Positions 51,524 through 59,791 of a stretch of 64,000 nt of DNA are shown here, one piece after another. Each line of letters begins with the position of its first letter. Position 1 is the first letter of the stretch. This stretch comes from Anaerolineae bacterium (GTDB lineage: Bacteria; Chloroflexota; Anaerolineae; Promineifilales; Promineifilaceae): the NCBI GenBank assembly GCA_023382655.1, contig JAHDWK010000003.1, positions 186,001 to 250,000 of the forward strand. The letters run 5' to 3'. The translations under genes and the position numbers were made by a program. The notes under the pieces were generated by a model. It worked only from the letters and a program-made list of their open reading frames with translations. It did not search any database and was not told the origin of the DNA.

Positions 51524-52159
51524 TTAGATCGCCGCAGGACAAATATCCCGTAAGGCGCAGCGGGCACAGTCAGGGCGACGGGCTTTGCACAGGGCACGGC
51601 CGTGAAAAATCAACAGGTGCGAAATTTCAATCCAATTCTCCTGGGGGATGATCGCCATCAACTCTTGTTCCACCTTTACCGGGTCTTCATTGGTCGTTGT
51701 CCAGCCCAGCCGGTGGGCAATGCGTTTGACATGGGTGTCTACGGTAATACCCTCGGCACGGCCGTAAATCTCCCCCAACACCACATTGGCCGTTTTGCGC
51801 GCCACCCCGTTCAATTTAAGCAGATCTTCCATCCGTTGGGGCACGTCACCGCCATATTTATGCACAATGGTCTGTGCCGATTCCTGAATAAACTTCGCCT
51901 TTTGCCGGAAAAAGCCGGTCGGGCGGATAATTTCTTCCAGTTCGGCCCGGTCGGCTGCTGCCAGCGCGGGTGCATCCGGGAAGCGGGCAAACAGCGTGGG
52001 CGTCACCTGATTCACCCGCTCATCCGTACACTGCGCCGACAAAATCGTCGCCGCCAATAGTTGGATGGGTGTCTCATAATTCAATTCGCAGTGCGCATCG
52101 GGGTACATCTGGCGCAGGCGGGTCACGGCCGTCATCACCTGATCTTTATTTATCCGCAT
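51524..52159 (-). CDS. nth: Endonuclease III
   Basis: A 211-residue base-excision-repair DNA glycosylase/AP lyase acting on oxidised pyrimidines. The helix-hairpin-helix LLKLNGVARKTANVVLG contains the catalytic Lys (about residue 122); ITVDTHVKR contains the catalytic Asp (about 141). The C-terminal CKARRPDCARCALRDIC is the complete [4Fe-4S] ligand set with C-x6-C-x2-C-x5-C spacing. The ATG at 52159 follows a GGAGGAGAT tract at long spacing; TTG three bases earlier is an alternative. Identification is secure. Confidence 0.96.
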   Translation of the reverse strand: MRINKDQVMTAVTRLRQMYPDAHCELNYETPIQLLAATILSAQCTDERVNQVTPTLFARFPDAPALAAADRAELEEIIRPTGFFRQKAKFIQESAQTIVHKYGGDVPQRMEDLLKLNGVARKTANVVLGEIYGRAEGITVDTHVKRIAHRLGWTTTNEDPVKVEQELMAIIPQENWIEISHLLIFHGRALCKARRPDCARCALRDICPAAI

Positions 52160-52187
52160 CAATCTCTGCCCATCTCCTCCTACCCGC

Positions 52188-52670
52188 TTATTTCTCTACC
52201 ACTTCATAAATGGCGAACCCTCGCGCCTGGTAGTTGGCTAACGCGCCAGGATGATCCAGGGTGCAGGTTTGCACCGTTACCCGTTCCGCGCCCCAGCCCC
52301 ACGCCTGGCGGATGGCTTCGGTGAGCAGCGGGCCGCCATACCCCTGCCCGACAAAGTCGGGAGCCAGACCAAAGTAGAGGATTTCTACACGGCCGTGTCC
52401 CATTTGTTGCAGTTCAAAATATCCGGCCGGCGTCCCCCCTTTGTAAGCCACCCAGGTGCGTAGTGTGCCGCTCAGCACATGGTCGCGCCACTGTTCGTCC
52501 GTCCAGTGTTGTTTGTCAATCCACTGCCACTGTTGGCCGACCAGGGTGTAGAGGTATTGGTTGAAGGTGGGTTGGGGCACGGCCGTTTCCAACACCCGAA
52601 ACTCCGGATCATTAGTGTGCTTCGGCCGTAACCTCTCCGGGGAAAGCATTTCCAGGTAGAAAATTTTCAT
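52188..52670 (-). CDS. GNAT-family N-acetyltransferase
   Basis: A 160-residue soluble protein. The acetyl-CoA-binding motif A is YFGLAPDFVGQGYGGPLLTE (strand 4 then Q-x-x-G-x-G/G loop), preceded by GYFELQQMGHGRVEI (strands 2-3) and followed by VTVQTCTLDHPGALANYQAR, whose DHPxAxxxYxxxGF ending is the usual fourth motif. Acceptor unknown. It is 28 bp downstream of the DUF4062 gene's end region on the same strand and reads toward nth; co-transcription with either is possible. Confidence 0.85.
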   Translation of the reverse strand: MKIFYLEMLSPERLRPKHTNDPEFRVLETAVPQPTFNQYLYTLVGQQWQWIDKQHWTDEQWRDHVLSGTLRTWVAYKGGTPAGYFELQQMGHGRVEILYFGLAPDFVGQGYGGPLLTEAIRQAWGWGAERVTVQTCTLDHPGALANYQARGFAIYEVVEK

Positions 52671-52682
52671 GGGCCGTCAATG

Positions 52683-53627
52683 TTACAGGCGGCTGCGCCG
52701 TCGCGGGCGGGTCGGGAACATTTCGGCTACTTGCTCATCCAGATTATCAGCAATGGTGGCTACATAGGTCATGCACAGGAACGCCGCTTCGGGATTCAGC
52801 AGCGCCGCCGGTAATTTATAGCTGTACCAAACAATGCCATTATCAGCTTGAATGGCAAAAGCGCCCATCGGCGAAGTCCAGTTATAAGCCAACAAGTTTA
52901 AGGCTACCTCGGCTGGTGTTTTCTCCAGATCAACATCCAAAGCCAGGTCCGCCCGAAAATCTATCATCAAGCCAAGCTGGTCATCCGTGATCGCCTGAAC
53001 GGTCAATGTGGTTGTCCCAAATGTCGTGTTATAGCCGCCGTATTTGTCTATCTCATATTCGATACCCCGTTCTTCAAAGACATCGGTGATCAGTTGCTGC
53101 GCCTCCTCCATGGTAGAGATACCGGACAGTAATTCAGTGGCTATTTCTAACGTTAACTTGTGCTGTTCCTTCTCCCAACGAGTTAAGGAGCTAAGCACCT
53201 TCTTTGCCAGGCTGTCCGGCGTGGTAAAGGTTGTGCGCACTAACTGGGAGTCAATCTTTGCCTTAAACTTGGCTAACAGTTCTGCCCCTTTACCTCCCTC
53301 TTTATATTCGTCAGGCCAGGTATAATTCTCATCTACCATAAAACAAAAACAGGGTTTATCTAACCTTTTTGCCTCTTCAAACTCTTGCTGGGTAATGGAG
53401 ATTTTGTTGCCTTTGGGAATGAAACCATAGCGCCAGCCATAAATGCCCACGAACAAATCAGCTTCGGCAACTTCGTTCAGGCAGGCATCTGTAGCTCCCT
53501 CCGCCCGCGCCATGAAATCGGCCATGTCAATGGGATGATAACCAGCATGGAGCAGCGCCTCACGCACAGCCGCGCGGTGTTCCCGCAAGTCCTGGGACGT
53601 ACTTGAAATAAAAACAGAAGTTACCAT
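52683..53627 (-). CDS. DUF4062 protein with C-terminal YbjN/chaperone-like domain
   Basis: A 314-residue protein starting after AAGGAG. Residues 1-150 are a DUF4062 domain: VFISSTSQDLREHRAAVREA, GWRYGFIPKG and the SITQQEFEEAKRLDKPCFCF region are characteristic. DUF4062 is TIR-like and usually heads NTPase-containing STAND or signalling proteins. A short helical linker follows. Residues about 175-305 (LMIDFRADLALDVDL; NLLAYNWTSPMGAFAIQADN; WYSYKLPA) resemble the YbjN / type III secretion chaperone-like fold; this second assignment is by look only. There is no NTPase domain. The gene lacks the ACGGCCGT octamer and is more AT-rich than its neighbours. It may be an acquired sensing or immunity-type module. 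Confidence 0.75.
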   Translation of the reverse strand: MVTSVFISSTSQDLREHRAAVREALLHAGYHPIDMADFMARAEGATDACLNEVAEADLFVGIYGWRYGFIPKGNKISITQQEFEEAKRLDKPCFCFMVDENYTWPDEYKEGGKGAELLAKFKAKIDSQLVRTTFTTPDSLAKKVLSSLTRWEKEQHKLTLEIATELLSGISTMEEAQQLITDVFEERGIEYEIDKYGGYNTTFGTTTLTVQAITDDQLGLMIDFRADLALDVDLEKTPAEVALNLLAYNWTSPMGAFAIQADNGIVWYSYKLPAALLNPEAAFLCMTYVATIADNLDEQVAEMFPTRPRRRSRL

Positions 53628-53647
53628 TCTTTTTCTCCTTAACAGAA

Positions 53648-53716
53648 TTGTTGACCGTTAACAAAATTGTTAACCGTTTACCTCACCCCAATTGAGGCCC
53701 TCACCCCAATTGAGGG
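53648..53716. repeat. Leader repeats between DUF4062 and elp3
   Basis: ATTGTTGACCGTTAACAAAA is followed by an imperfect copy (ATTGTTAACCGTTTAC). An exact 17-bp core, CCTCACCCCAATTGAGG, is repeated with an 18-nt period (53681 and 53699), each copy partly self-complementary. It lies between the elp3 stop (53734) and the DUF4062 start. Confidence 0.6.
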
Positions 53717-53733
53717 ATTGACTATAAACTGTA

Positions 53734-55422
53734 TCACAACACGGCCGTCATATACAGCCCGTCCATCACAAAGTTGTGGTAACGGCCGTAATACCCCCGT
53801 GTACCAATGGCGCTGATGACGGCGATCTTGGGAAATCCGGCGGCGTGAGCCATCTCTTTGGCTTTGGCAATCAGTTCCGAACCCAGGCCCATGTGCTGTG
53901 CTTCGCCCGTACTGTCATCGCTCAGGTTCAGCGCCGGGCCATAGACATGGACTTCACGGATCATGGCGTGTCCCGCGAGTTCGGGAATGGGTAACTCCTG
54001 GTTTGGATGGGGGAAGGAGAGGCGCAAAAAACCGGCCAGCCGTTCATCGGCCGTTTCAAAGCTGAGGAAATGTTCGGTGGTAGCGTCGGTTTCATAGGTT
54101 GTCACCCGTAGTTGCAGCTCGTCACGGCGCACCTTTTGGCGGCGAATTTCACGGGCGCGGATCTCTTGCAGGCTACGGCCGTCTGCCTCCACCCGCTCTG
54201 TCGCCACCTGCCGCAAATTGGCCTTCTTGTTGCCCGCCACCACATTCGTCGTGGGGAAATCGCGGATGACCCGGTTTACGCGCACGTACCGGGGCACCTG
54301 CGCCAGACAATCGGCCAGCAATTCCGTCAACGTCTCCTCGTCATATGGCTCATATTCGCCGCGCTGCCAGTAGGTGTACAGGTCGGCATTTTCCACCAAC
54401 ATACAGGGGTAAATTTTCAATTCGTCCGGGCGGATGGCCGGATCAGACCACAGCCGGGCAAAATCGGCGCGGTCACTTTCCGGCGTCGCTCCCAGCAAAT
54501 TTGCCATCCAGTGCCCATGAATCTTAAACCCCGCCAGCCGCAGCAGCCGGAAGGCCTCGCGGGTGGATTGCACATCGTGGCCCCGTTTGTTGATCGCCAG
54601 AATGTGTTCATCCAGGCTTTGAATACCCACCTGCACTTTGGTCACGCCCAAAGTGCGGAACCAGCGCAGTTCGTCCGGGGTGATGAAGTCCTGGCGCGTT
54701 TCCACCACCAGCCCCACGTTGCGGCGCGGGCCAACGGCGTTCTTTTCCTGCGCTTCGGTCAACGAGGCCGAATCCTCGCCGTTCATGGCGTCCAGGCAGC
54801 GCTGCACAAACCATTCCTGGTAATCACGCCGGTAGCTTGACCAGGTGCCGCCCAGGATAAGCAGTTCAATCTTTTCCGCCGGGTGGCCGATTTGCTCCAA
54901 AGCCTGAATGCGGGCAGCGGTTTGGGCGTAGGGGTCAAAGCCGTGCCGCTCGGCGCGTTGAGCGCCTGGCTCGTCATGCAGATAACTTTTGGGCATGCGC
55001 ACATCGGTGGGGCAGAAGATACATTCACCGGGGCAGGGGTATGGTTTGGTCAAGACTGTCACCACCGTTACACCGGCCTGGCTGCGGGTTGGTTTTTTTT
55101 GCAGGAGAGTGACAAAATCAGAGTCATAGGCGAGACGGCCGTCCGCACACAGTTGCGCATACAAATACAGCACATCACTCTTGCCCAGCCAGGGCAGCCC
55201 CCGCCCCGCAAATGTGCGCATCAGGCGTTGGTAGGCAGGCCCGGTTAACGACGAACCCGCCCCAGATTTCGGCCGTGCCCGCGCCAACGCCTGCACAAAC
55301 TGGATAAACAGCCGTTCCTGCGCCGGTTCCAACTGCACCGGTTCATGCTGCGCCAGCCATTCGGCCGCCAACGCCTGCACCTCGGCCGGTGGTGTTATCG
55401 TATTCGCCTCGTACTTTCTCAT
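53734..55422 (-). CDS. Elp3-type tRNA U34 modification enzyme (radical SAM + GNAT)
   Basis: A 562-residue protein of the Elp3 family, which makes carboxymethyl-type modifications at tRNA uridine 34 using acetyl-CoA. Radical SAM domain at about 90-390: PYPCPGECIFCPTDVRMPKS holds the cysteine cluster, then ELLILGGTWSSYRRDYQEWF and VQVGIQSLDEHILAINKRGH, a family block. C-terminal acetyltransferase-like domain at about 425-562, with acetyl-CoA motif MGLGSELIAKAKEMAHAAGF and the final KIAVISAIGTRGYYGRYHNF. Full length for single-subunit bacterial/archaeal Elp3. It lies 15 bp downstream of hicB on the same strand. Confidence 0.95.
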   Translation of the reverse strand: MRKYEANTITPPAEVQALAAEWLAQHEPVQLEPAQERLFIQFVQALARARPKSGAGSSLTGPAYQRLMRTFAGRGLPWLGKSDVLYLYAQLCADGRLAYDSDFVTLLQKKPTRSQAGVTVVTVLTKPYPCPGECIFCPTDVRMPKSYLHDEPGAQRAERHGFDPYAQTAARIQALEQIGHPAEKIELLILGGTWSSYRRDYQEWFVQRCLDAMNGEDSASLTEAQEKNAVGPRRNVGLVVETRQDFITPDELRWFRTLGVTKVQVGIQSLDEHILAINKRGHDVQSTREAFRLLRLAGFKIHGHWMANLLGATPESDRADFARLWSDPAIRPDELKIYPCMLVENADLYTYWQRGEYEPYDEETLTELLADCLAQVPRYVRVNRVIRDFPTTNVVAGNKKANLRQVATERVEADGRSLQEIRAREIRRQKVRRDELQLRVTTYETDATTEHFLSFETADERLAGFLRLSFPHPNQELPIPELAGHAMIREVHVYGPALNLSDDSTGEAQHMGLGSELIAKAKEMAHAAGFPKIAVISAIGTRGYYGRYHNFVMDGLYMTAVL

Positions 55423-55437
55423 AACAGGTCTATTAGC

Positions 55438-55620
55438 TCATCCACGCTCAGGAATCGGATTCCCATCTTCTTCTAAAACTTCAATGTATAGATCAATTGC
55501 TTCCCGGATATTCACAACAGCTTTCTCTTTCGTTTCTCCCTGGCTAATGCACCCAGGGAGACTTGGACACTCAGCCACCCAAAAGCCATCTTCACCTGGA
55601 TAAATAAACACCTCTCTCAT
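55438..55620 (-). CDS. HicB-like (UPF0150) protein, orphan
   Basis: A 60-residue protein covering the HicB N-terminal partially disordered/RNase-H-like fold: VFIYPGEDGFWVAECPSLPG, CISQGETKEKAVVNIREAI and the family's ending YIEVLEEDGNPIP. HicB antitoxins usually carry a C-terminal DNA-binding domain and sit beside a HicA toxin. Neither the extra domain nor a HicA frame exists in the flanks (15 bp to elp3; 49 bp to the LLM gene). It is therefore a solitary short HicB-like protein, common in Chloroflexota and cyanobacteria. Toxin-antitoxin function is unlikely here. Confidence 0.8.
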   Translation of the reverse strand: MREVFIYPGEDGFWVAECPSLPGCISQGETKEKAVVNIREAIDLYIEVLEEDGNPIPERG

Positions 55621-55633
55621 TTGTCAGCCTCTT

Positions 55634-55675
55634 TTTACTGCTCACTGCCTACTGCTCACCGCTCACTCACTACTC
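55634..55675. repeat. Heptamer tandem repeat (CTCACTG family)
   Basis: Units TTTACTG, CTCACTG, CCTACTG, CTCACCG, CTCACTC, ACTACTC lie between the LLM gene and hicB and reach into the last codons of the LLM gene (stop at 55670-55672). An 18-nt stretch is identical to the insert in aroA (23857-23874). Confidence 0.75.
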
Positions 55676-56707
55676 CAACTCTGCCAATAATTCTACCATC
55701 GCGCGCAAGGTCTCGATGTCGAAGACGGTGATGTTCATGGTGGTGACGGGGGAGTTGAGCCAGAGGGCCAGCCGTTCTTTCACCCGTTCCCGCGGGCCAA
55801 CCAGGGCCACTTCGTCAATCAACCCGGCCGGTACCTTCATCATCGCTTCCCCCTGTTTACCGGCCAGGTAGAGGTCTTGAATTTCGGCCGCTTCCGCTTC
55901 ATAGCCGTACCGTCCGGCCAGATCATTGTAGAAATTCCGTCCCTTGGCCCCCATGCCGCCAATGTAGAGCGCCAGAAACGGCCGTAACATGTTGTAACAA
56001 ATATCCAGGTTGTCATTGATCACCACGGAAACGGTGGGGGCAATGTCAAAATTCGCCAGCGACTTACCGCCCGCCTTAGCGAAGCCCACTTCAATGTGCG
56101 GCTTGTAAATGTCGTTGTACTTCTGCGGCGAGAAGAAGATGGGCAGCCAGCCATCGGCAATCTCGGCGGCCAGTTCTACGTTTTTGGGGCCAATGGCCGC
56201 CAGATAAATGGGGATGTCCGGCGCGGCTTCCAGGGTGCTTTTGAGTGGTTTGCCCAGGCCGGTAGCATCCTCACCGCGATAGGGAATCTGGTAATGACGG
56301 CCGTCAAACATCAACCGCTCCTCCCGCCGGAAAATCTGCCGCACAATGCTGACGTACTCACGGGTACGCCGCAGCGGTCGGGCATAACTTTGCCCGTGCC
56401 AGCCTTCCACCACCTGCGGCCCGGAGAGACCAAGACCCATCAGAAAGCGTCCACCGCTCAACTGATTCAGCGTCATGGCCGTCATGGCCGCGTTGGCCGG
56501 GGTACGCCCCGGCATCTGCATGATGGCCGTGCCCAATTTGATGTTCTGCGTCAGCGCCCCCAGCCAGGCCAGCGGCGAAACGGCATCCGAGCCATACGCT
56601 TCGGCCGTCCATATTGCATACACGCCCAACCGATCCGCCTCCTGCACTAACTCGATGGGCAGTTCAATCCGCCGCCCGGCATAACCCAACATGATCCCCA
56701 ATCGCAT
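55670..56707 (-). CDS. LLM-class F420-dependent oxidoreductase-like protein
   Basis: A 345-residue TIM-barrel protein of the luciferase-like monooxygenase superfamily. [15 protein letters not shown] at the N-terminus, [40 protein letters not shown] and [20 protein letters not shown] are the block pattern of the F420-dependent branch (MSMEG_3544/methylenetetrahydromethanopterin-reductase-like). Such enzymes use F420 or FMN; which cofactor applies cannot be seen. AGGAGG at seven to eight bases from the ATG is a strong ribosome-binding site. Substrate unknown. The C-terminal stop falls in a heptamer repeat. Confidence 0.88.
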   Translation of the reverse strand: MRLGIMLGYAGRRIELPIELVQEADRLGVYAIWTAEAYGSDAVSPLAWLGALTQNIKLGTAIMQMPGRTPANAAMTAMTLNQLSGGRFLMGLGLSGPQVVEGWHGQSYARPLRRTREYVSIVRQIFRREERLMFDGRHYQIPYRGEDATGLGKPLKSTLEAAPDIPIYLAAIGPKNVELAAEIADGWLPIFFSPQKYNDIYKPHIEVGFAKAGGKSLANFDIAPTVSVVINDNLDICYNMLRPFLALYIGGMGAKGRNFYNDLAGRYGYEAEAAEIQDLYLAGKQGEAMMKVPAGLIDEVALVGPRERVKERLALWLNSPVTTMNITVFDIETLRAMVELLAELE

Positions 56708-56722
56708 AGGTCGCCTCCTGTA

Positions 56723-56757
56723 GAATTATGAATTATGAAGGATGAATTATGAATTTC
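56723..56757. repeat. Heptamer tandem repeat (GAATTAT family)
   Basis: GAATTAT, GAATTAT, GAAGGAT, GAATTAT, GAATTTC in register, 16 bp upstream of the LLM start and read divergently from hsp20. The remaining 200 bp to 56954 is AT-rich and probably carries the hsp20 promoter; no CIRCE element was found. Confidence 0.7.
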
Positions 56758-56954
56758 ATCTTTCGAGGGGGAAATTACCGAATTGCCTGAATTGTAAAGC
56801 AGCCTACTATAAAACCCAAGCGTTAACGTTTTTCATACAAAAATCCAACAGTTCTCCGATCTATCGCCAACATTTTTCTAACGGCCGTCACCCAGAATAC
56901 CCGTCATACGAACCGATTTGAGCAAAAAACCTGTTCAATAAAGGAGATAATAAG

Positions 56955-57380
56955 ATGACCAAAATTGTACGTTGGAATCGGGTAGACCCTACCAATCTTT
57001 TTGAAGAATTTGACCGCGTTTTGAACCGCCCGGCGCTGCGTTGGGGCAATGAGTGGAGCGTGGCGTTGGATGTGGCCGAGAATGAAGACGGCTATGTGGT
57101 CAAGGCCAATTTGCCCGGCATTACCGTGGATGATGTGGAATTGACCCTGGAAGATAACGTCCTGACTATCAAGGGCGAACTGAAAGCGGAAGAGACGATT
57201 GAAGAGGGACAATACCATGTGCGCGAACGGCGTACCGGCAGCTTCAGCCGCAGTGTCCGCTTCCCGGTATTGGTGAACAGCACGGCCGTGACTGCCAACT
57301 TTGAAAATGGCGTCCTCAGCCTGCACGTCCCCAAAGCCGAAGAAGTGAAACCAAAGCGCATTGAAATCAAAGCTGTGTAA
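56955..57380 (+). CDS. Small heat-shock protein, Hsp20/alpha-crystallin family
   Basis: A 141-residue ATP-independent chaperone that holds unfolding proteins. The alpha-crystallin domain spans about 35-130: WSVALDVAENEDGYVVKANL, LPGITVDDVELTLEDNVLTI, KGELKAEE, YHVRERRTGSFSRSVRFPV and the terminal 'A.fenGvL.l..PK' motif (ANFENGVLSLHVPKAEE). The short C-terminal tail has KPKRIEIKAV, the family's I-x-I type anchor (IEI). AAAGGAGAT precedes the ATG with ideal spacing. It is monocistronic with its own strong terminator. Confidence 0.95.
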   Translation: MTKIVRWNRVDPTNLFEEFDRVLNRPALRWGNEWSVALDVAENEDGYVVKANLPGITVDDVELTLEDNVLTIKGELKAEETIEEGQYHVRERRTGSFSRSVRFPVLVNSTAVTANFENGVLSLHVPKAEEVKPKRIEIKAV

Positions 57381-57432
57381 ACAGCACTGAATAACTTTCC
57401 TCCTCCTTTTTCTGTGAAAAAGCATTTTCTGT

Positions 57433-57470
57433 AAAAAAAGCGCCGACCAATTTTGGTTGGCGCTTTTTTT
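57433..57470 (+). terminator. Rho-independent terminator of hsp20
   Basis: Stem AAAAAAAGCGCCGACCAA / TTGGTTGGCGCTTTTTTT (one G:T pair), four-base loop, and a run of seven T at the end. With flanking A7/T7 it can work in both directions, though only the plus-strand gene is nearby. Confidence 0.9.
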
Positions 57471-57541
57471 GTGTTAGCAGGTTAGATTGGAACCAATCTT
57501 AAAATCTGCTACGATAGCGGGCAACTATTGGGAGTAAACGT

Positions 57542-58372
57542 ATGCAAACCATTGGCCGGTATGAAATTCAGGCAGAATTAGGCGAAGGGGCCACCGCCGC
57601 CGTCTTTCTGGCGCATGACCCCCAAACCCGGCGGCAGGTAGCCATCAAGGTGCTGCCCTACGGCCGTACCGATGACCCCCTCTTTACCCACCTCTTCCGC
57701 CGCGAAGCCGAAACCATCGCCGCCCTCTCCCACCCCGCCATTGCCCCCGTCTATGACTTTGGCTGGCATGGCGAGCAGTTGTACATGGTGATGCGTTATT
57801 TGCCGGGCGGCGCGCTCATTGACCGGCTCAAAGCAGGTGAAATTGCCCCCGAACAACTGAACAGCCTCATGAAACGCATTGCCGGGGCGCTGGATGAGGC
57901 GCACAGCCGGGAGATTATTCACCGCGATGTCAAACCGGCTAACATTCTCTATGACCTGCAAGACCAGGCGTATCTGGCCGATTTTGGCCTGGCAAAATTG
58001 GCCCGCCGCAGTTCCAGCTTTACCAGAGAATTGGTCATGGGCACACCCCATTACATGAGTCCCGAACATATTCGTGGCGAAACGCTGGACGGCCGTGCCG
58101 ACATCTATGCCCTGGGTGTGGTCCTGTTTGAATGCCTCACCCGCCGCCTACCTTATCCTTACAAAGACCCGGCGCAGGCTGCCAGAGCCGCTCTCTATGA
58201 CCCTATCCCCTCGGTAAATACACACCGCCCTGACCTGCCCGCCTATTGGGATACCATCCTGCAAAAAGCCTTAGCGAAAAACCGGGAAGATCGCTACCAA
58301 CGGGCCGCTGCCCTGGCGACCGATGTTGATCTGGCCATCACCCGCCGCTGGCATCTACGCGCTTTGGGGTAG
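57542..58372 (+). CDS. Serine/threonine protein kinase, catalytic domain only
   Basis: A 276-residue Hanks-type kinase (PknB-like). Gly-rich loop LGEGATAAVFLA; ATP-anchoring K36 in VAIKVLPYG; catalytic HRDVKPANIL with D128; metal-binding D146 in LADFGLAK; activation segment ELVMGTPHYMSPEHIRGE with a GTPxYMSPE motif; DIYALGVVLFECLTRRLPY. All catalytic residues are kept. Unlike most bacterial PknB-like proteins there is no membrane helix or sensor domain after the kinase domain, so it is probably a cytoplasmic kinase controlled by a partner. GGGAG precedes the ATG. The 3' end overlaps the convergent EamA gene by 35 bp. Confidence 0.94.
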   Translation: MQTIGRYEIQAELGEGATAAVFLAHDPQTRRQVAIKVLPYGRTDDPLFTHLFRREAETIAALSHPAIAPVYDFGWHGEQLYMVMRYLPGGALIDRLKAGEIAPEQLNSLMKRIAGALDEAHSREIIHRDVKPANILYDLQDQAYLADFGLAKLARRSSSFTRELVMGTPHYMSPEHIRGETLDGRADIYALGVVLFECLTRRLPYPYKDPAQAARAALYDPIPSVNTHRPDLPAYWDTILQKALAKNREDRYQRAAALATDVDLAITRRWHLRALG

Positions 58373-59228
58373 CTGTCGCCAGCACCACCAACCCGGCGAA
58401 AACAAGCCCCATGGCCACCAGCATCATCCCGTTGACAGCCTCCCCCAACAGGAAAATGCCTAACAAAGAAGCCGTAAGCGGTTCGGCCAGGGAGAGGGTC
58501 ACGGCCGTGGCCACCGGTGTTTGCGCCAATCCCCGTGTATACAACAAATAGGCCAGCGCCGTCGCCCCCAGGCCCAGCCATACAGCCGCCAACAAACCAG
58601 ACGCCCGTGCCACCCAACTTATGTCAATAAAAAAGAGGAGAGGCAACAGCAATAATGCGCCCAAACTGAAGACAACGGCCGTCACCGTCTCCGGCGCATG
58701 GTCAGCCAACAACTCTTTGGTCATCAGGGCAAACAGGGCGTAACTGCTCCCCGCCCCTAACGCCAGCAGCATCCCGGCTATATTCACCGTCACCGCCCCA
58801 CCGGCCAGCGCCAGTAAACTACAACCAGCGACCGCAAAAAACGTCGCCGCCACCCAGCGCGGCGACGGCCGTACACCCCACACCGCCCACTGCCACAGCC
58901 CGGCAATCACCGGCGCACTGCCAATGGCCACCATCGTGCCCACCGCCACGCCGGTACGGGCCACCCCGGCAAAGAAAAAGGGCTGGTACGCGGCCACCGC
59001 CAGCGCGCCCAGGAGTAACGGCCGTTTGTCCCAGACACGGCCGTCTGCCAACCGCCCGCATCCCCAGGCCCACAGCAGCAGCGCCCCACCGCCGATGGCT
59101 AAACGTACCGCCCCCACCGCCAGCGGCGGCACACCCGCCGGAGCCAATGCTTGCGCCAACGCTTGCACCGTGCCCGTCGTCCCCCACAGCACCGCCGCCA
59201 GCAGCACGTACCATTGGCCTGATTTCAT
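58338..59228 (-). CDS. EamA/DMT-family transporter
   Basis: A 296-residue membrane protein with ten predicted helices in two repeated EamA halves: WYVLLAAVLWGTTGTVQALA begins the first, and AGMLLALGAGSSYALFALMT begins the second. The PLTASLLGIFLLGE segment in helix 9-10 is the conserved 'aEPl.a.llg...lgE' end motif. A small-molecule exporter or importer such as an amino-acid or metabolite exporter; substrate not predictable. It overlaps the upstream nucleotidyltransferase stop by four bases (ATGA) and its 3' end overlaps the kinase gene by 35 bp. Confidence 0.88.
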   Translation of the reverse strand: MKSGQWYVLLAAVLWGTTGTVQALAQALAPAGVPPLAVGAVRLAIGGGALLLWAWGCGRLADGRVWDKRPLLLGALAVAAYQPFFFAGVARTGVAVGTMVAIGSAPVIAGLWQWAVWGVRPSPRWVAATFFAVAGCSLLALAGGAVTVNIAGMLLALGAGSSYALFALMTKELLADHAPETVTAVVFSLGALLLLPLLFFIDISWVARASGLLAAVWLGLGATALAYLLYTRGLAQTPVATAVTLSLAEPLTASLLGIFLLGEAVNGMMLVAMGLVFAGLVVLATATPKRVDASGG

Positions 59229-59791
59229 TCACCGGTTATCCGGCTACTTAATTTTGCATACCGGCTCAATAACTCAGGGCGTTCCAGAGCTTCTGCAAAT
59301 TGTTCTAACCAGTGGCGGATGTATTCCTGGTCTAGTTTCTCCCCCTGACGAATCAAAACCCCTTCAATATCGTCCCAGTCTTTCTCTCGCTCCGAAATTG
59401 CCTTGTGGATGATTAAATCCTCGGCCGTACATGCCGGAAATGACACGCCTTCCAATTCAATGATCACAGCATTTTCAACGGCTAATTGTTCATAGGGGAG
59501 GAAACCCAGACCAAGATCAACGGCGACCCCATTACTGGCAAGAATAGGTGCAACATATGTTTGCTTCAGAAATAAGTTGGGGTCCTGAACACGAAAGGTG
59601 AATTTCTGACCAACTAATTTAACAAAGTCATCAATAGTCAAATCCTCCAGGAGAACTTTAAAGTCTGCATCCAGAGTGACTCGTGGCCGGCCCCATACAG
59701 CATTAGCAATGCCGCCGATGATCAGGTAATTGATATTGTGTTCTTCAAGAAAGGTTTTAACTTCGTGAAGGGCTTGTAGTTGATCGAGCAT
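59225..59791 (-). CDS. Nucleotidyltransferase-fold protein (AbiEii/MNT-like)
   Basis: A 188-residue protein with the nucleotidyltransferase-beta core: YLIIGGIANAVWGRPRVTLD gives the G[GS] helix followed by the aspartates (TLDADFKV) that bind metal. VAVDLGLGF at about residue 90 supplies the third acidic residue. A helical C-terminal part follows. This is the pattern of DUF6036/AbiEii-like proteins, often partners in two-gene toxin-antitoxin or abortive-infection pairs. The preceding small gene (59757-60068) overlaps it by 35 bp on the same strand. Start ATG at 59791 is inside that gene's frame. Function is inferred only. Confidence 0.8.
   Translation of the reverse strand: MLDQLQALHEVKTFLEEHNINYLIIGGIANAVWGRPRVTLDADFKVLLEDLTIDDFVKLVGQKFTFRVQDPNLFLKQTYVAPILASNGVAVDLGLGFLPYEQLAVENAVIIELEGVSFPACTAEDLIIHKAISEREKDWDDIEGVLIRQGEKLDQEYIRHWLEQFAEALERPELLSRYAKLSSRITGE

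Noticed and set aside
54112..54840. 242-residue plus-strand reading frame
   Set aside because: It is antisense to elp3, whose radical SAM and acetyltransferase motifs are intact.
55438..55620. HicAB toxin-antitoxin system
   Set aside because: No hicA frame lies on either side and the HicB-like protein lacks a DNA-binding domain.
56758..56954. CIRCE or similar heat-shock operator upstream of hsp20
   Set aside because: No TTAGCACTC-type inverted repeat is visible; promoter type remains unknown.
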